From NCBI GenBank assembly GCA_904502135.1, contig CAJGDE010000040.1:1-15891 (forward strand): a stretch of 15,891 nucleotides of DNA, in the 5' to 3' direction. Numbering within the stretch: position 1 is the stretch's first letter; each line of letters begins with the position of its first letter. Of the stretch, positions 5,707 through 13,767 are shown one piece after another. Both the position numbers and the translations under genes were made by a program. The DNA comes from Kiritimatiellia bacterium. GTDB lineage: Bacteria; Verrucomicrobiota; Kiritimatiellia; RFP12; UBA1067. The notes beneath the pieces are model-generated. The model saw only the letters and a list, made by a program, of their open reading frames with translations, had not been told where the DNA came from and made no database searches.

Positions 5707-6135
5707 TTAGTCCTCGACTTTCCCGCCAAGGCGACGGATAATTTCGTTTAGTTTTGATTGGACGTCGTTATCGGTGAAGCGTTCCGGCAAGCCCTCAATG
5801 CCGAAAAGGCCACATCTTATGTCTACGCCGATAGGCTCGCCTTCAAAAACTTCATCGGCCGTGTCGGTGACTGCAATTTTAACCTTTGTGTTCGTTAGGG
5901 TAACGAAGCGATCGCCCTGTCTGATAGAGATCTTAACAGGCCACACGCCAAGAATCATCGGTGCGGTTTCTTCGCGCGAGAATGTGAATGAGATAATGTC
6001 GCCGTTTGTTACATTCTCGAAAACTCTCTTGGCGCCCTGATAATTAACCTCTACGCTTGCGTTTGAATAATCAAAACCATCGGCAAGCGCGAGTTTAATT
6101 AACGGCGAATCGTCACCTTTGAAGATTTTTATCAT
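5707..6135 (-). CDS. Ig-like baseplate/fibre-connector protein, 142 aa
   Basis: This protein has no leader. Residues 1-90 form a beta-rich domain starting KIFKGDDSPLIKLAL, with alternating strands like the N-terminal domain of phage baseplate upper (BppU-type) proteins, and a short helical tail (about 118-140, VQSKLNEIIRRLGG) that could be a coiled-coil stub. It is similar in size and layout to the gene at 10540-11001, which also precedes fibre-like genes. Its GGAGG is six bases before the ATG and lies in a perfect hairpin (6140-6162). The family assignment is by pattern only. It probably links a fibre or accessory protein to the tail tip. Confidence 0.6.
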   Translation of the reverse strand: MIKIFKGDDSPLIKLALADGFDYSNASVEVNYQGAKRVFENVTNGDIISFTFSREETAPMILGVWPVKISIRQGDRFVTLTNTKVKIAVTDTADEVFEGEPIGVDIRCGLFGIEGLPERFTDNDVQSKLNEIIRRLGGKVED

Positions 6136-6139
6136 GGCA

Positions 6140-6162
6140 GTCCTCCTCTAATTATGGAGGAC
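6140..6162 (-). promoter_or_regulatory. Hairpin sequestering a Shine-Dalgarno site
   Basis: On the - strand GTCCTCC (6162-6156), a nine-base loop and GGAGGAC (6146-6140) form a perfect 7-bp stem. The 3' arm contains the GGAGG ribosome-binding site of the gene starting at 6135, so in the folded state this site is masked. Translation of this gene is then likely to need upstream ribosomes or another factor to open the stem. No U-run follows, so it is not a terminator. Confidence 0.6.
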
Positions 6163-6171
6163 GGGTCTAAA

Positions 6172-7860
6172 TTATTTGAGCGGCATTAAAATAATTGGGG
6201 ACGCTTCGCTTTCATCTTCATGTTCTTCAGGTGTTGTGGCCGTCGTTGTTGGACGTGGGGCGTTTAAGGTCGTTGCGCTTGGTTCCATTGCGATAGAGCC
6301 TATCTTTACACCGCCTTGATAGACAACTAAAACGCCATCCTCTAATTTAATATTCGCACGGCTTGAAAAACTCTTTTGCCAGCCAAGCCCAGAATCTTTC
6401 CATCCGGCATCTTTGCGTCCATCATCGCGCACGGCCGGGCAATCGATACTTGTGGCGACATATTCGGCATTAAGCAATGTATTCGTCCAACTTGTCGCGT
6501 ATACGTTTTGTGTGCTGATAGACAATGCTTCATTATCGCCAATGGCAAAATAGCAGTTGGTAGTAGCTGCACCAAAAAAACGCTTATGGGTGCGGTTGTC
6601 TAATGTTACATCGTAGATGATTGTACAATCCTCGAATATTGGTTTAGCCTTTGCATCAAATTCTTTTTCGTCCTTGAAAGGGGGAAGTAAAAATAAGGTG
6701 GATCTAAATTCGCCAGCGTGAAAAAATCTATAGATTCCTATCATTCCATCGCTGCGCGGAATATTTTCTACATCCGTAATTGAGACTTTGCAATTATACA
6801 TACCGCAACCAGCAAACAATGCGTCTGCATTGGAGCTAATACCGGTATAGCACCACTTATTAGCAGTAATTGATGTATTTTCAAAGGAACATGAATTAAA
6901 TCCGGAGAAAGTAAAGAAACATCTTAAAATGTCATTTTCAATGGCGCAATCAATGAACGCGACGCAACTGGCAATCGGTGCTATGGTTTTTGATGTTCCG
7001 CTATTGATATTTTTTTTCCATCCGCCGAGATTCTTGATGGTAAAACCGCGAAATGTCTGCGGCCCCGACTCAAACGCCAAGGTATGGTGAAAGCCATCAT
7101 TAAACCCATCTTCATTTTCGTAAACGCCGACGATGGAAGTTTTTTCTTTGCCCTCTATTGCAACAAATTCAAGTCGGTTTGTCGTTGCTATGAGATAAGG
7201 GACATCTCCTGCAGGATCATCGTTACTTGGCGGCAAGTAAGAGCCGGGCAATACACCAATGCGCATACCGTCTGTCGCCGTCGCATAAACGCCGCCAATC
7301 GTTTTCTTCGCTTTGTATGGAGAGTGGCCATGGTTGGCATCATCGCCATTTTCCGAAAGATACATATCATATTGTGCATCGCCCACGCCACCTATAAATG
7401 CGCCCTCATATACAATCGGCGCATTGATGTGTAGCTCTCCGTTAATGTAATAAAAGGGGGTTTTTGTTATGTCTCTTTCTTTATTCGGGTTAATACAAAA
7501 AGCTTCCAATGGTTTCGATATCCATAATTGCTTGCCGTTAATCGATGTGGTGTCGCGGTTGTAGCTTTCGCCAAACATTTCATATTGGCCAATCGCTACG
7601 GTCCCGTCGACATGTTCGGTGCCAGATAGCGCGCCTTTCCCTATGGCGATAACATTATTATTTGATTTCATCATTAAGCCGACAGCATCTCCGATGACAA
7701 TGCTATCAGTAATATTTTCGGCGCGAGATAATGCGTTATCCCCTATCGCAACCGTTCGCTCTGTATGTTTTGCGCCATTCAAAACGTGCGAGCCAAGATG
7801 CACCGTCGCAAAAAGTGTTGAGCCGGTGTAAAGAACAGTTAAGTAAATCAGATTTTTCAT
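6172..7860 (-). CDS. YadA-like repeat and right-handed beta-helix tailspike/adhesin
   Basis: The start at 7860 is preferred because AAGGAG precedes it and it opens a signal-peptide-like segment (residues 1-19); an ATG 17 codons upstream lacks this. Four repeats of a VAIGDNAL pattern begin at residues 37, 54, 71 and 88, exactly 17 residues apart, as in the left-handed beta-roll heads of YadA-type trimeric adhesins. From 166, LSENGDDANHG followed by DGMRIGVLPGSY (197-208) is the typical opening of a right-handed beta-helix (DUF1565/pectate-lyase-like), which fills about 200-460. The product has 562 residues. It may bind or cut surface polysaccharide; no catalytic residues can be assigned. It follows the 889-residue gene by 13 bp and is AT-rich. 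Confidence 0.8.
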   Translation of the reverse strand: MKNLIYLTVLYTGSTLFATVHLGSHVLNGAKHTERTVAIGDNALSRAENITDSIVIGDAVGLMMKSNNNVIAIGKGALSGTEHVDGTVAIGQYEMFGESYNRDTTSINGKQLWISKPLEAFCINPNKERDITKTPFYYINGELHINAPIVYEGAFIGGVGDAQYDMYLSENGDDANHGHSPYKAKKTIGGVYATATDGMRIGVLPGSYLPPSNDDPAGDVPYLIATTNRLEFVAIEGKEKTSIVGVYENEDGFNDGFHHTLAFESGPQTFRGFTIKNLGGWKKNINSGTSKTIAPIASCVAFIDCAIENDILRCFFTFSGFNSCSFENTSITANKWCYTGISSNADALFAGCGMYNCKVSITDVENIPRSDGMIGIYRFFHAGEFRSTLFLLPPFKDEKEFDAKAKPIFEDCTIIYDVTLDNRTHKRFFGAATTNCYFAIGDNEALSISTQNVYATSWTNTLLNAEYVATSIDCPAVRDDGRKDAGWKDSGLGWQKSFSSRANIKLEDGVLVVYQGGVKIGSIAMEPSATTLNAPRPTTTATTPEEHEDESEASPIILMPLK

Positions 7861-7873
7861 GTTGTCTCCTTTT

Positions 7874-10543
7874 TTAGTGCCACTTGATACCAATATTGCC
7901 AGATTCTTCATCTTTTACGGTCTCCCCCATATAGTCGAGTTCGCCATATACAAGATGTTCTTTGGGCTTTACCATAACATGGTCGACAAAATATAAAAAT
8001 TGCGTTACGGTTAGAGTGCTTACAATATCGTATGGATAATGAATCGTAGTCATAAAGGCGACGTCCATTTGTTGATTTTTTGCTATTCTTGTGTATGTGC
8101 CGAGCCATGAATTGGCAAGCTCCGCGACAAAATTAAATGTCATTCCTAAACCTAAATCCTCTCCTATAGCATAGCTTGTAGAATTGGTCACGTGTAAGCC
8201 GAAAGAGTTGTTGTGGGAACTTGTACATTTGGCTGTTGAATCATGCCAACACCAAGGCACATCAGATGGCTCATACCCCAAAACATCTTTGATTCTTGCC
8301 CTGTGGTGTTCCGGAATGTCTTCTGTAATGTTTCTGTTGCAAGAAGTACAGCTTTTGCCGGTAGAGTTATCAGGATCATCTGGGAATATTCCCGGCGAAG
8401 ATTCTGTGTGATTTTCATCAGTGTTTGACAGGTTGTTTTTGTAACTCTTATATCTACATCTATGGGTAGGAGGTGTCTTTTCGCCATAGCCACAGACAAC
8501 ACACTTTCCATTTTCAAAAATATGCTTCTCTAACTCTCCCTCGCCACAAAAACACCGGTGATGGGTGTCGGCTTTCTCGAAGTCTTCGTCTTCTTCCGTG
8601 AGGGCATATCCATACATATGCTCGTCTTTGTCGGCACCTTTTGATTGTCCGCAACGAGAGCAGTAAAAATTAACCATTAAGCCGCATTGTAAGCCCTCAT
8701 ACTGATGGCAGTAACTTTTGCACTTATCGCACCAGCATGTTTCTTCGTCAATGTCGTGAGGCTCTTCTATCCAGCCGACAAAAGTACATCCGCTTGCAGA
8801 GCATGCAGCGTATTTTTTGTGGGAGTGTTCATTGACATATTGATACACCTGCTCTACGCCATCCGGGAGGGGGGTGGATTCATCCGTCTTATGATCCCTT
8901 AACACTTTTTTTGAGCCGCCACAATCGCGCTCACATCTGAGGTCGGCATAATGGTGCAGACCATCGTTTGTGTCCAACCAAACGGTATTGTCGCTATCTA
9001 AGCTTTCCTCTGAAGGGAATTGGTGCTTCATTGTTTTTTTGTTGTGGAAAAATTCGCAATCACAGTCGCAATATAAATCATCGACATCTGGGAAATCAAC
9101 ATCATGCCAGCCGCGATGGAAAGTTTCATCGTCTAAGTCGCAATGTTTGTTGCAGACCTCCTTTTTTTCGCCTGTCGGATATGGAACGCCGTCTTTGTCG
9201 TCTTCATATTCCGATAAGTGATTAGAGCATCTTGCGCATTCTCCCTCGCCTACAAAGTCAAAAGTGTAATTGTGTTCCCGTTGCACCTTGCAGATAATGC
9301 ACTTGCAGTCAGCTCCCCAAATATGATCTCCTCTGTCGCAATATTTGTGGATGTCCTTTTCTCTGAAAGAGGGGAACGGGTAAGGCCTTACAATCTCTAC
9401 ACCATTGAGATTTTGCAATGTCTTAAGGTTGTTAATTCTTTTCTCGCGTGTGTATGTGCCAAAATCGGGATCGTCAAACTGGACTAAAACTTTTAAAGGG
9501 AATGGGTCATTCGGATAACTTTGAAACCACCTCATGGGGTCTTGCCATTCCGTTGGCGACGGCGATATTTTAGGATCTGCTATGTGCGTATCTTTCGTGA
9601 TGTCGCTACTTGCAAACGCAAAAGAATCAATATATGTGTCGATAACCGGATATGGCAAAAGTTCAAGCCCAGATATGTATGTTTGAGTTATATCAGCGGC
9701 AAAGGCGCGAGGAAAAAACAAGTCAAGTATGGAAGGGGTGTTTTTAAACAAAACAACATCTTTCTTTGCGGCAAAAGAGAGATATCTTCGCGGTATCTTT
9801 TCTGCATCCGGCATCCATACTGATGTCCCTTCATTGCTGTGGGGAGCTGTTGCGGCGTTGAAAGAAAAGTCAGAAAGGAATGCGCCTTTGATTTTGTACA
9901 AATAAACTTCTTGCCGCTCCACCTCGCCAGATATAGACGTGTATTCGATTTTATCCGTAACACTGAGGATGTCTTTCGCACTGGTGATTTCGTCTGAAGT
10001 AACTTCGCGGCGATATCTCATTGCTTGATGGGTATATGCTACAGAGTATGTTTTATACTCGCCTTGAGGGTCAGTTTTTGTTTGTGTAAGCGCGAGAGCA
10101 AAAAACGCATATCCCGCATCAATTGTCTCGCCGTCTTTTGCCGTGTAGGTGTGGCGCGAGGATGTATTTACGAGAGTGGGGCGAGTTTCGCTTGGAATTT
10201 CGGGGATTGTATGAAAATAATCGATACACCCGAGATTACCGCCTTTGAGCTTTGGATTTGTCGAGGAAAGTATTATGGCTCCCGGCTTGTTGCCGTATTC
10301 TTCGATAAGCTTTACCGTGAGATCTTGCCGAACGTTGGTAATAACACCGTCTATTACCTTTTTCTCGTAGATCCAAGCGTTTGTGCCGTCAGCATGAATT
10401 TCATCATCATTCATTATCTGCGCGGCGTTTCCCGCAATAAATTCGCGCACCCATTTGCGGTTAGCAACGGCCGTGTCGTCTTTTGCCGCGAAAAGAGCGA
10501 ACGAGAGAAATGCGGATGCAAAGAATATTAACCTTTTAATCAT
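7874..10543 (-). CDS. Large exported cysteine-rich protein in tail-fibre position, 889 aa
   Basis: A clear signal peptide (MIKR start, core LIFFASAFLSFALFAA, cleavage near residue 20) is followed by TAVANRKWVREFI. Residues 50-395 are mixed beta-rich sequence. Residues 402-773 contain 31 cysteines by my count, mostly as CxxC, CxC or CxCxxC with nearby histidines: CKCIIC (413-418), CARC (436-439), CNKHC (464-468), CDCDC (492-496), CWCDKC (603-608), CSRC (628-631), CVVC (681-684), CTSC (732-735). These look like serial zinc-ribbon-like or disulfide-linked units. Residues 780-889 form a C-terminal domain ending IGIKWH. It overlaps the upstream stop as ATGA. The tail-fibre or receptor-binding role comes from position only; an exported conversion factor is the alternative. 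Confidence 0.75.
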   Translation of the reverse strand: MIKRLIFFASAFLSFALFAAKDDTAVANRKWVREFIAGNAAQIMNDDEIHADGTNAWIYEKKVIDGVITNVRQDLTVKLIEEYGNKPGAIILSSTNPKLKGGNLGCIDYFHTIPEIPSETRPTLVNTSSRHTYTAKDGETIDAGYAFFALALTQTKTDPQGEYKTYSVAYTHQAMRYRREVTSDEITSAKDILSVTDKIEYTSISGEVERQEVYLYKIKGAFLSDFSFNAATAPHSNEGTSVWMPDAEKIPRRYLSFAAKKDVVLFKNTPSILDLFFPRAFAADITQTYISGLELLPYPVIDTYIDSFAFASSDITKDTHIADPKISPSPTEWQDPMRWFQSYPNDPFPLKVLVQFDDPDFGTYTREKRINNLKTLQNLNGVEIVRPYPFPSFREKDIHKYCDRGDHIWGADCKCIICKVQREHNYTFDFVGEGECARCSNHLSEYEDDKDGVPYPTGEKKEVCNKHCDLDDETFHRGWHDVDFPDVDDLYCDCDCEFFHNKKTMKHQFPSEESLDSDNTVWLDTNDGLHHYADLRCERDCGGSKKVLRDHKTDESTPLPDGVEQVYQYVNEHSHKKYAACSASGCTFVGWIEEPHDIDEETCWCDKCKSYCHQYEGLQCGLMVNFYCSRCGQSKGADKDEHMYGYALTEEDEDFEKADTHHRCFCGEGELEKHIFENGKCVVCGYGEKTPPTHRCRYKSYKNNLSNTDENHTESSPGIFPDDPDNSTGKSCTSCNRNITEDIPEHHRARIKDVLGYEPSDVPWCWHDSTAKCTSSHNNSFGLHVTNSTSYAIGEDLGLGMTFNFVAELANSWLGTYTRIAKNQQMDVAFMTTIHYPYDIVSTLTVTQFLYFVDHVMVKPKEHLVYGELDYMGETVKDEESGNIGIKWH

Positions 10544-11001
10544 TTCGTCACCCCCTTAGGAGATACAATCATGTAAGGCACACCGTCCGCGTCTAATTCG
10601 GCGGTAAGCTTATAATAAAGACCGTTTGAGCCACGAACATAAGTGTCTTCAGGAATAATCGGCGCGTTTTCGGGATCGACATTTAAGATGGAGGGAATAA
10701 TCCTCAATTTTCCGCCGCCAAGATAACAGCTATCGCCTTCAGGAGTGCGAGCGGTTATGTGGTAATTTGCAACGCCTTCATCGAGAAAGTAAAAGCCGTT
10801 AGCGTAGCAATGCCATTCCCCACCGCTTCGCTTTTGGCATATAACGACGTTTGTCGACGCGTCAGATGCCTTACCGAAATGCACTTGCACATTATCAAGG
10901 TCGTTTTCTACGCCCGTTATCGTGAGGCGGCAAACAGAGCCACGTCCGACAGTAATATCGGGCATGAGGCGGTATCGATTATCAATTCTTAATGTTCTCA
11001 T
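10540..11001 (-). CDS. Small Ig-like baseplate/fibre-connector protein, 153 aa
   Basis: The ATG at 11001 is preferred over one two codons upstream because AAAGGA stands six bases before it, while the upstream ATG would touch the ribosome site. The product has no leader. Residues 15-100 form a beta-rich domain (VCRLTITGV, VQVHFGKA, VANYHITART), and the C-terminal part (about 110-153, GLYYKLTAELDADG) reads like a short hinge domain. It has the same size and position relative to fibre-like genes as the gene at 5707-6135, suggesting a related role in holding the large protein at the tail tip. The assignment is by pattern only. Confidence 0.6.
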   Translation of the reverse strand: MRTLRIDNRYRLMPDITVGRGSVCRLTITGVENDLDNVQVHFGKASDASTNVVICQKRSGGEWHCYANGFYFLDEGVANYHITARTPEGDSCYLGGGKLRIIPSILNVDPENAPIIPEDTYVRGSNGLYYKLTAELDADGVPYMIVSPKGVTK

Positions 11002-11026
11002 AGTCATTCCTTTGCGTTAGATTGTT

Positions 11027-11494
11027 TTAGATGTCACCTAAATAACCTTCGTAATTTACGGAAGTGTAAACGCCTTGCTCTTCGCTCACTTCGTAAAGTG
11101 CGCCGTGTTCGTCGAATGAAGCCCATCGCCAGAAATGATAATCACAGTCGGCAGAACGCACAGTGCGAGAAACGATTTGCATCTTTACTCCATTAACGGC
11201 AGATAAGCGCGTCCATTTAGTCTTATCTAACTGAAATGCTTTAGGCAAACCCACCAAGTGTTCTTGGGAATCTCCGCCCGCGTTTTTTTTTCCTATAATG
11301 TTTGAGCCTACGTTCTTTTTAAACCACCTCGAAAGACCATCTTCATCAATGCCGATGACAACAGATCCGCCTTTTTTCAAAATCTTGATTCCAAGCCCCT
11401 GCGAAAGGTTATAGGCGAATCTCGCGCAAGCGTTAAGCATTGCAAGCGCGGCTTTTGAGAAGATGTTTTTTACAGGAGAAGATAATTCATTCAT
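11027..11494 (-). CDS. Unknown distal-tail-region protein, 155 aa
   Basis: I do not recognise this protein. The N-terminal 45 residues are helical and hydrophobic in parts (AALAMLNACARFAYNLSQGLG), followed by a strand-rich segment with GSVVIGIDEDGLSRWFKK and an aromatic C-terminal half (DYHFWRWASFDEHG, about 120-133). The gene overlaps the preceding one as ATGA and ends 25 bp before the next. Its location after the tape measure and before the fibre genes points to a minor tail or baseplate component. Confidence 0.6.
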   Translation of the reverse strand: MNELSSPVKNIFSKAALAMLNACARFAYNLSQGLGIKILKKGGSVVIGIDEDGLSRWFKKNVGSNIIGKKNAGGDSQEHLVGLPKAFQLDKTKWTRLSAVNGVKMQIVSRTVRSADCDYHFWRWASFDEHGALYEVSEEQGVYTSVNYEGYLGDI

Positions 11495-11946
11495 ATTTTG
11501 TAATCTCCCGCTCCAAAGTTTTCAACGCCGACAACGCCGTAAGAATCCGTTGCTCTCACGCCGTTTACATAAAGAACCTTGATCGTGACAGTCTTTGTGA
11601 CTCGCCACATACCAACTTCGTTAATGCGATGTCCTTCAACAACTACCGTTTTTGCGTAAAAAGACCCTTCAGTCGCAACCGAGCCATCACCGTCTGGAAT
11701 GCTCCAGCCTTTGGTGACGACAGTCGAACCAAATGCGGGTAAGTTGCCTGCGTGATATCCGCGCCCCTCGACGATAAGAGTTTTCGTATGTAAGTCGCCG
11801 ACGAAATGGTGATAATACCAACTGGTGACATTGCCGTTTTCATCGGTAATGCGCGGCGTTTTTATGGTGATATCAAACGCCTGCTGCGGCTCTGATGCGC
11901 CTTCTTTAGTTTTAAAACTGATGGGAGTTGCACTTGTTATAGCCAT
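11491..11946 (-). CDS. Probable minor/distal tail protein, 151 aa
   Basis: This gene follows the tape measure by three bases, with GGAGG upstream of its ATG. The product is almost all beta-strand in character (TKTLIVEGRGYHAG and KTVVVEGHRINEVG look like two copies of one strand-turn motif at about 54 and 98). No leader or membrane segment is seen. In siphovirus gene order the position just after the tape measure is that of the distal tail or tail-tip proteins, so this role is inferred; the length is short compared with typical Dit proteins. Confidence 0.6.
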   Translation of the reverse strand: MAITSATPISFKTKEGASEPQQAFDITIKTPRITDENGNVTSWYYHHFVGDLHTKTLIVEGRGYHAGNLPAFGSTVVTKGWSIPDGDGSVATEGSFYAKTVVVEGHRINEVGMWRVTKTVTIKVLYVNGVRATDSYGVVGVENFGAGDYKI

Positions 11947-11949
11947 ACC

Positions 11950-13767
11950 TTAACCCTCCGTGCAAATTGTGTTCTGAATCGCTTCGAGCGCGGCGGCGGA
12001 GCGTGCGCACTCTTCTGCCGTCTGCTTTGCGTATTCCTTAGCGGCGGCTTCTTCTTCACGTGCAATAGCGACGCGGCGAACGGCTTCTTCATCGAGCGAC
12101 AACGCACCCATCTTGCCCGAGCCGTAAGCGGCGGCTGTGCGCCAGTCGCGGCGGAAGCGAAGCTTCTCAAAGTCTTTCTCAAACTGCTTTTGCGCGGCCG
12201 CTTCCGCACGTTCCTCTTCAAGCTGTTGGGCAAGGGAATCTTTATCACGATACCATCCCCACGCCTGCCGGGACTTCTCTTGCGCGGCAGATAGACGGTC
12301 TTGAGCCATCTGCGCTTCAGTTCGTGCGGCCATTTCCTCTGCTATCAGTTTCTTACGCTGTGCGGCAATTTTCTTTTCGAGTTTTTCTCTTTCTTCTTTT
12401 TCAGCATCCGCGGCGGCCTTCGCCGCATCCTTCGCCGCTTTTTTCTTGGCTTCCGCTTCAGCTTTGGCATTTTTCTTCGCGTCGGCATCATTCATCAAGT
12501 CTTTGAGAGACTTCTTTTCTTTTTTCTTCTCGGCAGGTTCGGTAGGACTTGATTTTTTTTGCGATCGCTTTTCCTTTGATTTTTCCCGGATCGCCTTTTC
12601 GTGTTTTTCCTCCCCGATTTTGGCGTCACGCTCGGACGCAAGAAAGTTCTCGACCGCTTCGCCGCCGATCCAGCCTTTCTCCATCATTTTTCGCGCATAG
12701 TGTCCTTTTGCCAACTCTTCGACAGAGGCCTTTTTGTATGCCTTGCCAGCGTCAGAAAGCGAGCCGCCGCCGGCAAGGGTGCCAACTGCAGCAGATACAC
12801 CTTGAAAAACTGACGTCACGCCTCGGTATGCGTCACTCAAACCGAGTTTCTTCCATACAAAATCGATTGCTCCGCCGCACACATCGGCGAAATCTCGGAA
12901 ATAACTTATTACGCTTTCAATCGCGGATTTTACTTTGTCCGCCCATACTGCAATCGTTCCGTCTTCTGTGAGTTGCTGAATCTTTCCCGAAAGCGAACCT
13001 ATTCCGTCTTTCGCCGCGTCGCTGAACGCTTCACCGAAAGTGCGTACCGCTTCCGTCCAATTGTCCTGGAGCGTGGAGACCATGCCTTCGCCGGTCTTTG
13101 CCGCCTCGCCCATTGCGTTGTTGAATAAGCCGCCCTCGCTGGTGGCAATGCGCATCGCTTCGGCGACCATCTCAAAGGAGATTTGCCCCTCGCTCATCAT
13201 GTCTTTGAGTTCCGACATGGATTTCCCGGTCTGCTGCGAAATGATCGTCAAGGGGTTAAAGCCCTGATTGATCATCTGAAGTAAGTCTTGCCCCATGAGT
13301 TTCCCGGCAGACTTTACCTGTGCGAAAACGAGAGAAAGCCCCTGGAACTTTTGTGCGTCGCCCATGGCGATGTCGCCCAGCATCTTCATCGCGGGCATTA
13401 CTTCATCTACCGACGCGCCGAATGAGAGAAGAAGTTTTGACGATTTAGCAAGATCCTCAAATGTGAGCGGGGTGGACGCAGCGAACGAGCGCAAATCCGC
13501 CATGTGCTCTTTCGCTTTATCAATCGAGCCGAGCAAAACTTTAAAGTCGCTTGTCGCTTTCTCAAACTTGAACGCCTCGCCGATAGCCTTCGCGAAAACG
13601 GATGCGAACTTCTGCACCGCGCCCATCGCCATCGATAGACCGCTTTGAATGTTTGTGAGGTTGCGGCCGATTCCCGCGGCAAGCGATTTTATCCGCCCCA
13701 TCGCAGACTTAATGCCTGCGCCGGTTGCGTCTTTCGCCCGGATAATATACTCAATTGCTTTCTTCAT
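11950..13767 (-). CDS. Tail tape measure protein
   Basis: The 605-residue protein sets tail length and fills the tube lumen. The N-terminal part (about 70-245) has the classic tape-measure domain, with ASTPLTFEDLAKSSKLLLSFG, GQDLLQMINQGFNPL and LQDNWTEAVRTFGEAF. Residues about 385-590 form a long Lys/Glu/Ala-rich coiled coil. At about 1.5 angstroms per residue, 605 residues predict a tail near 90 nm, if the whole chain is used as a ruler. It starts inside the end of the chaperone-like gene (17-bp overlap) with a GA-rich ribosome site. Open frames on the opposite strand here mirror the low-complexity coiled-coil codons. Confidence 0.92.
   Translation of the reverse strand: MKKAIEYIIRAKDATGAGIKSAMGRIKSLAAGIGRNLTNIQSGLSMAMGAVQKFASVFAKAIGEAFKFEKATSDFKVLLGSIDKAKEHMADLRSFAASTPLTFEDLAKSSKLLLSFGASVDEVMPAMKMLGDIAMGDAQKFQGLSLVFAQVKSAGKLMGQDLLQMINQGFNPLTIISQQTGKSMSELKDMMSEGQISFEMVAEAMRIATSEGGLFNNAMGEAAKTGEGMVSTLQDNWTEAVRTFGEAFSDAAKDGIGSLSGKIQQLTEDGTIAVWADKVKSAIESVISYFRDFADVCGGAIDFVWKKLGLSDAYRGVTSVFQGVSAAVGTLAGGGSLSDAGKAYKKASVEELAKGHYARKMMEKGWIGGEAVENFLASERDAKIGEEKHEKAIREKSKEKRSQKKSSPTEPAEKKKEKKSLKDLMNDADAKKNAKAEAEAKKKAAKDAAKAAADAEKEEREKLEKKIAAQRKKLIAEEMAARTEAQMAQDRLSAAQEKSRQAWGWYRDKDSLAQQLEEERAEAAAQKQFEKDFEKLRFRRDWRTAAAYGSGKMGALSLDEEAVRRVAIAREEEAAAKEYAKQTAEECARSAAALEAIQNTICTEG

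Noticed and set aside
7861..7911. Upstream start at 7911 for the beta-helix gene
   Set aside because: It would bury the signal-like segment behind 17 residues; the ATG at 7860 has AAGGAG directly upstream.
10025..10531. 168-codon + strand frame opposite the 889-residue gene
   Set aside because: It is antisense to the signal peptide and N-terminal part of a well supported gene; its many cysteines are only a mirror of that strand.
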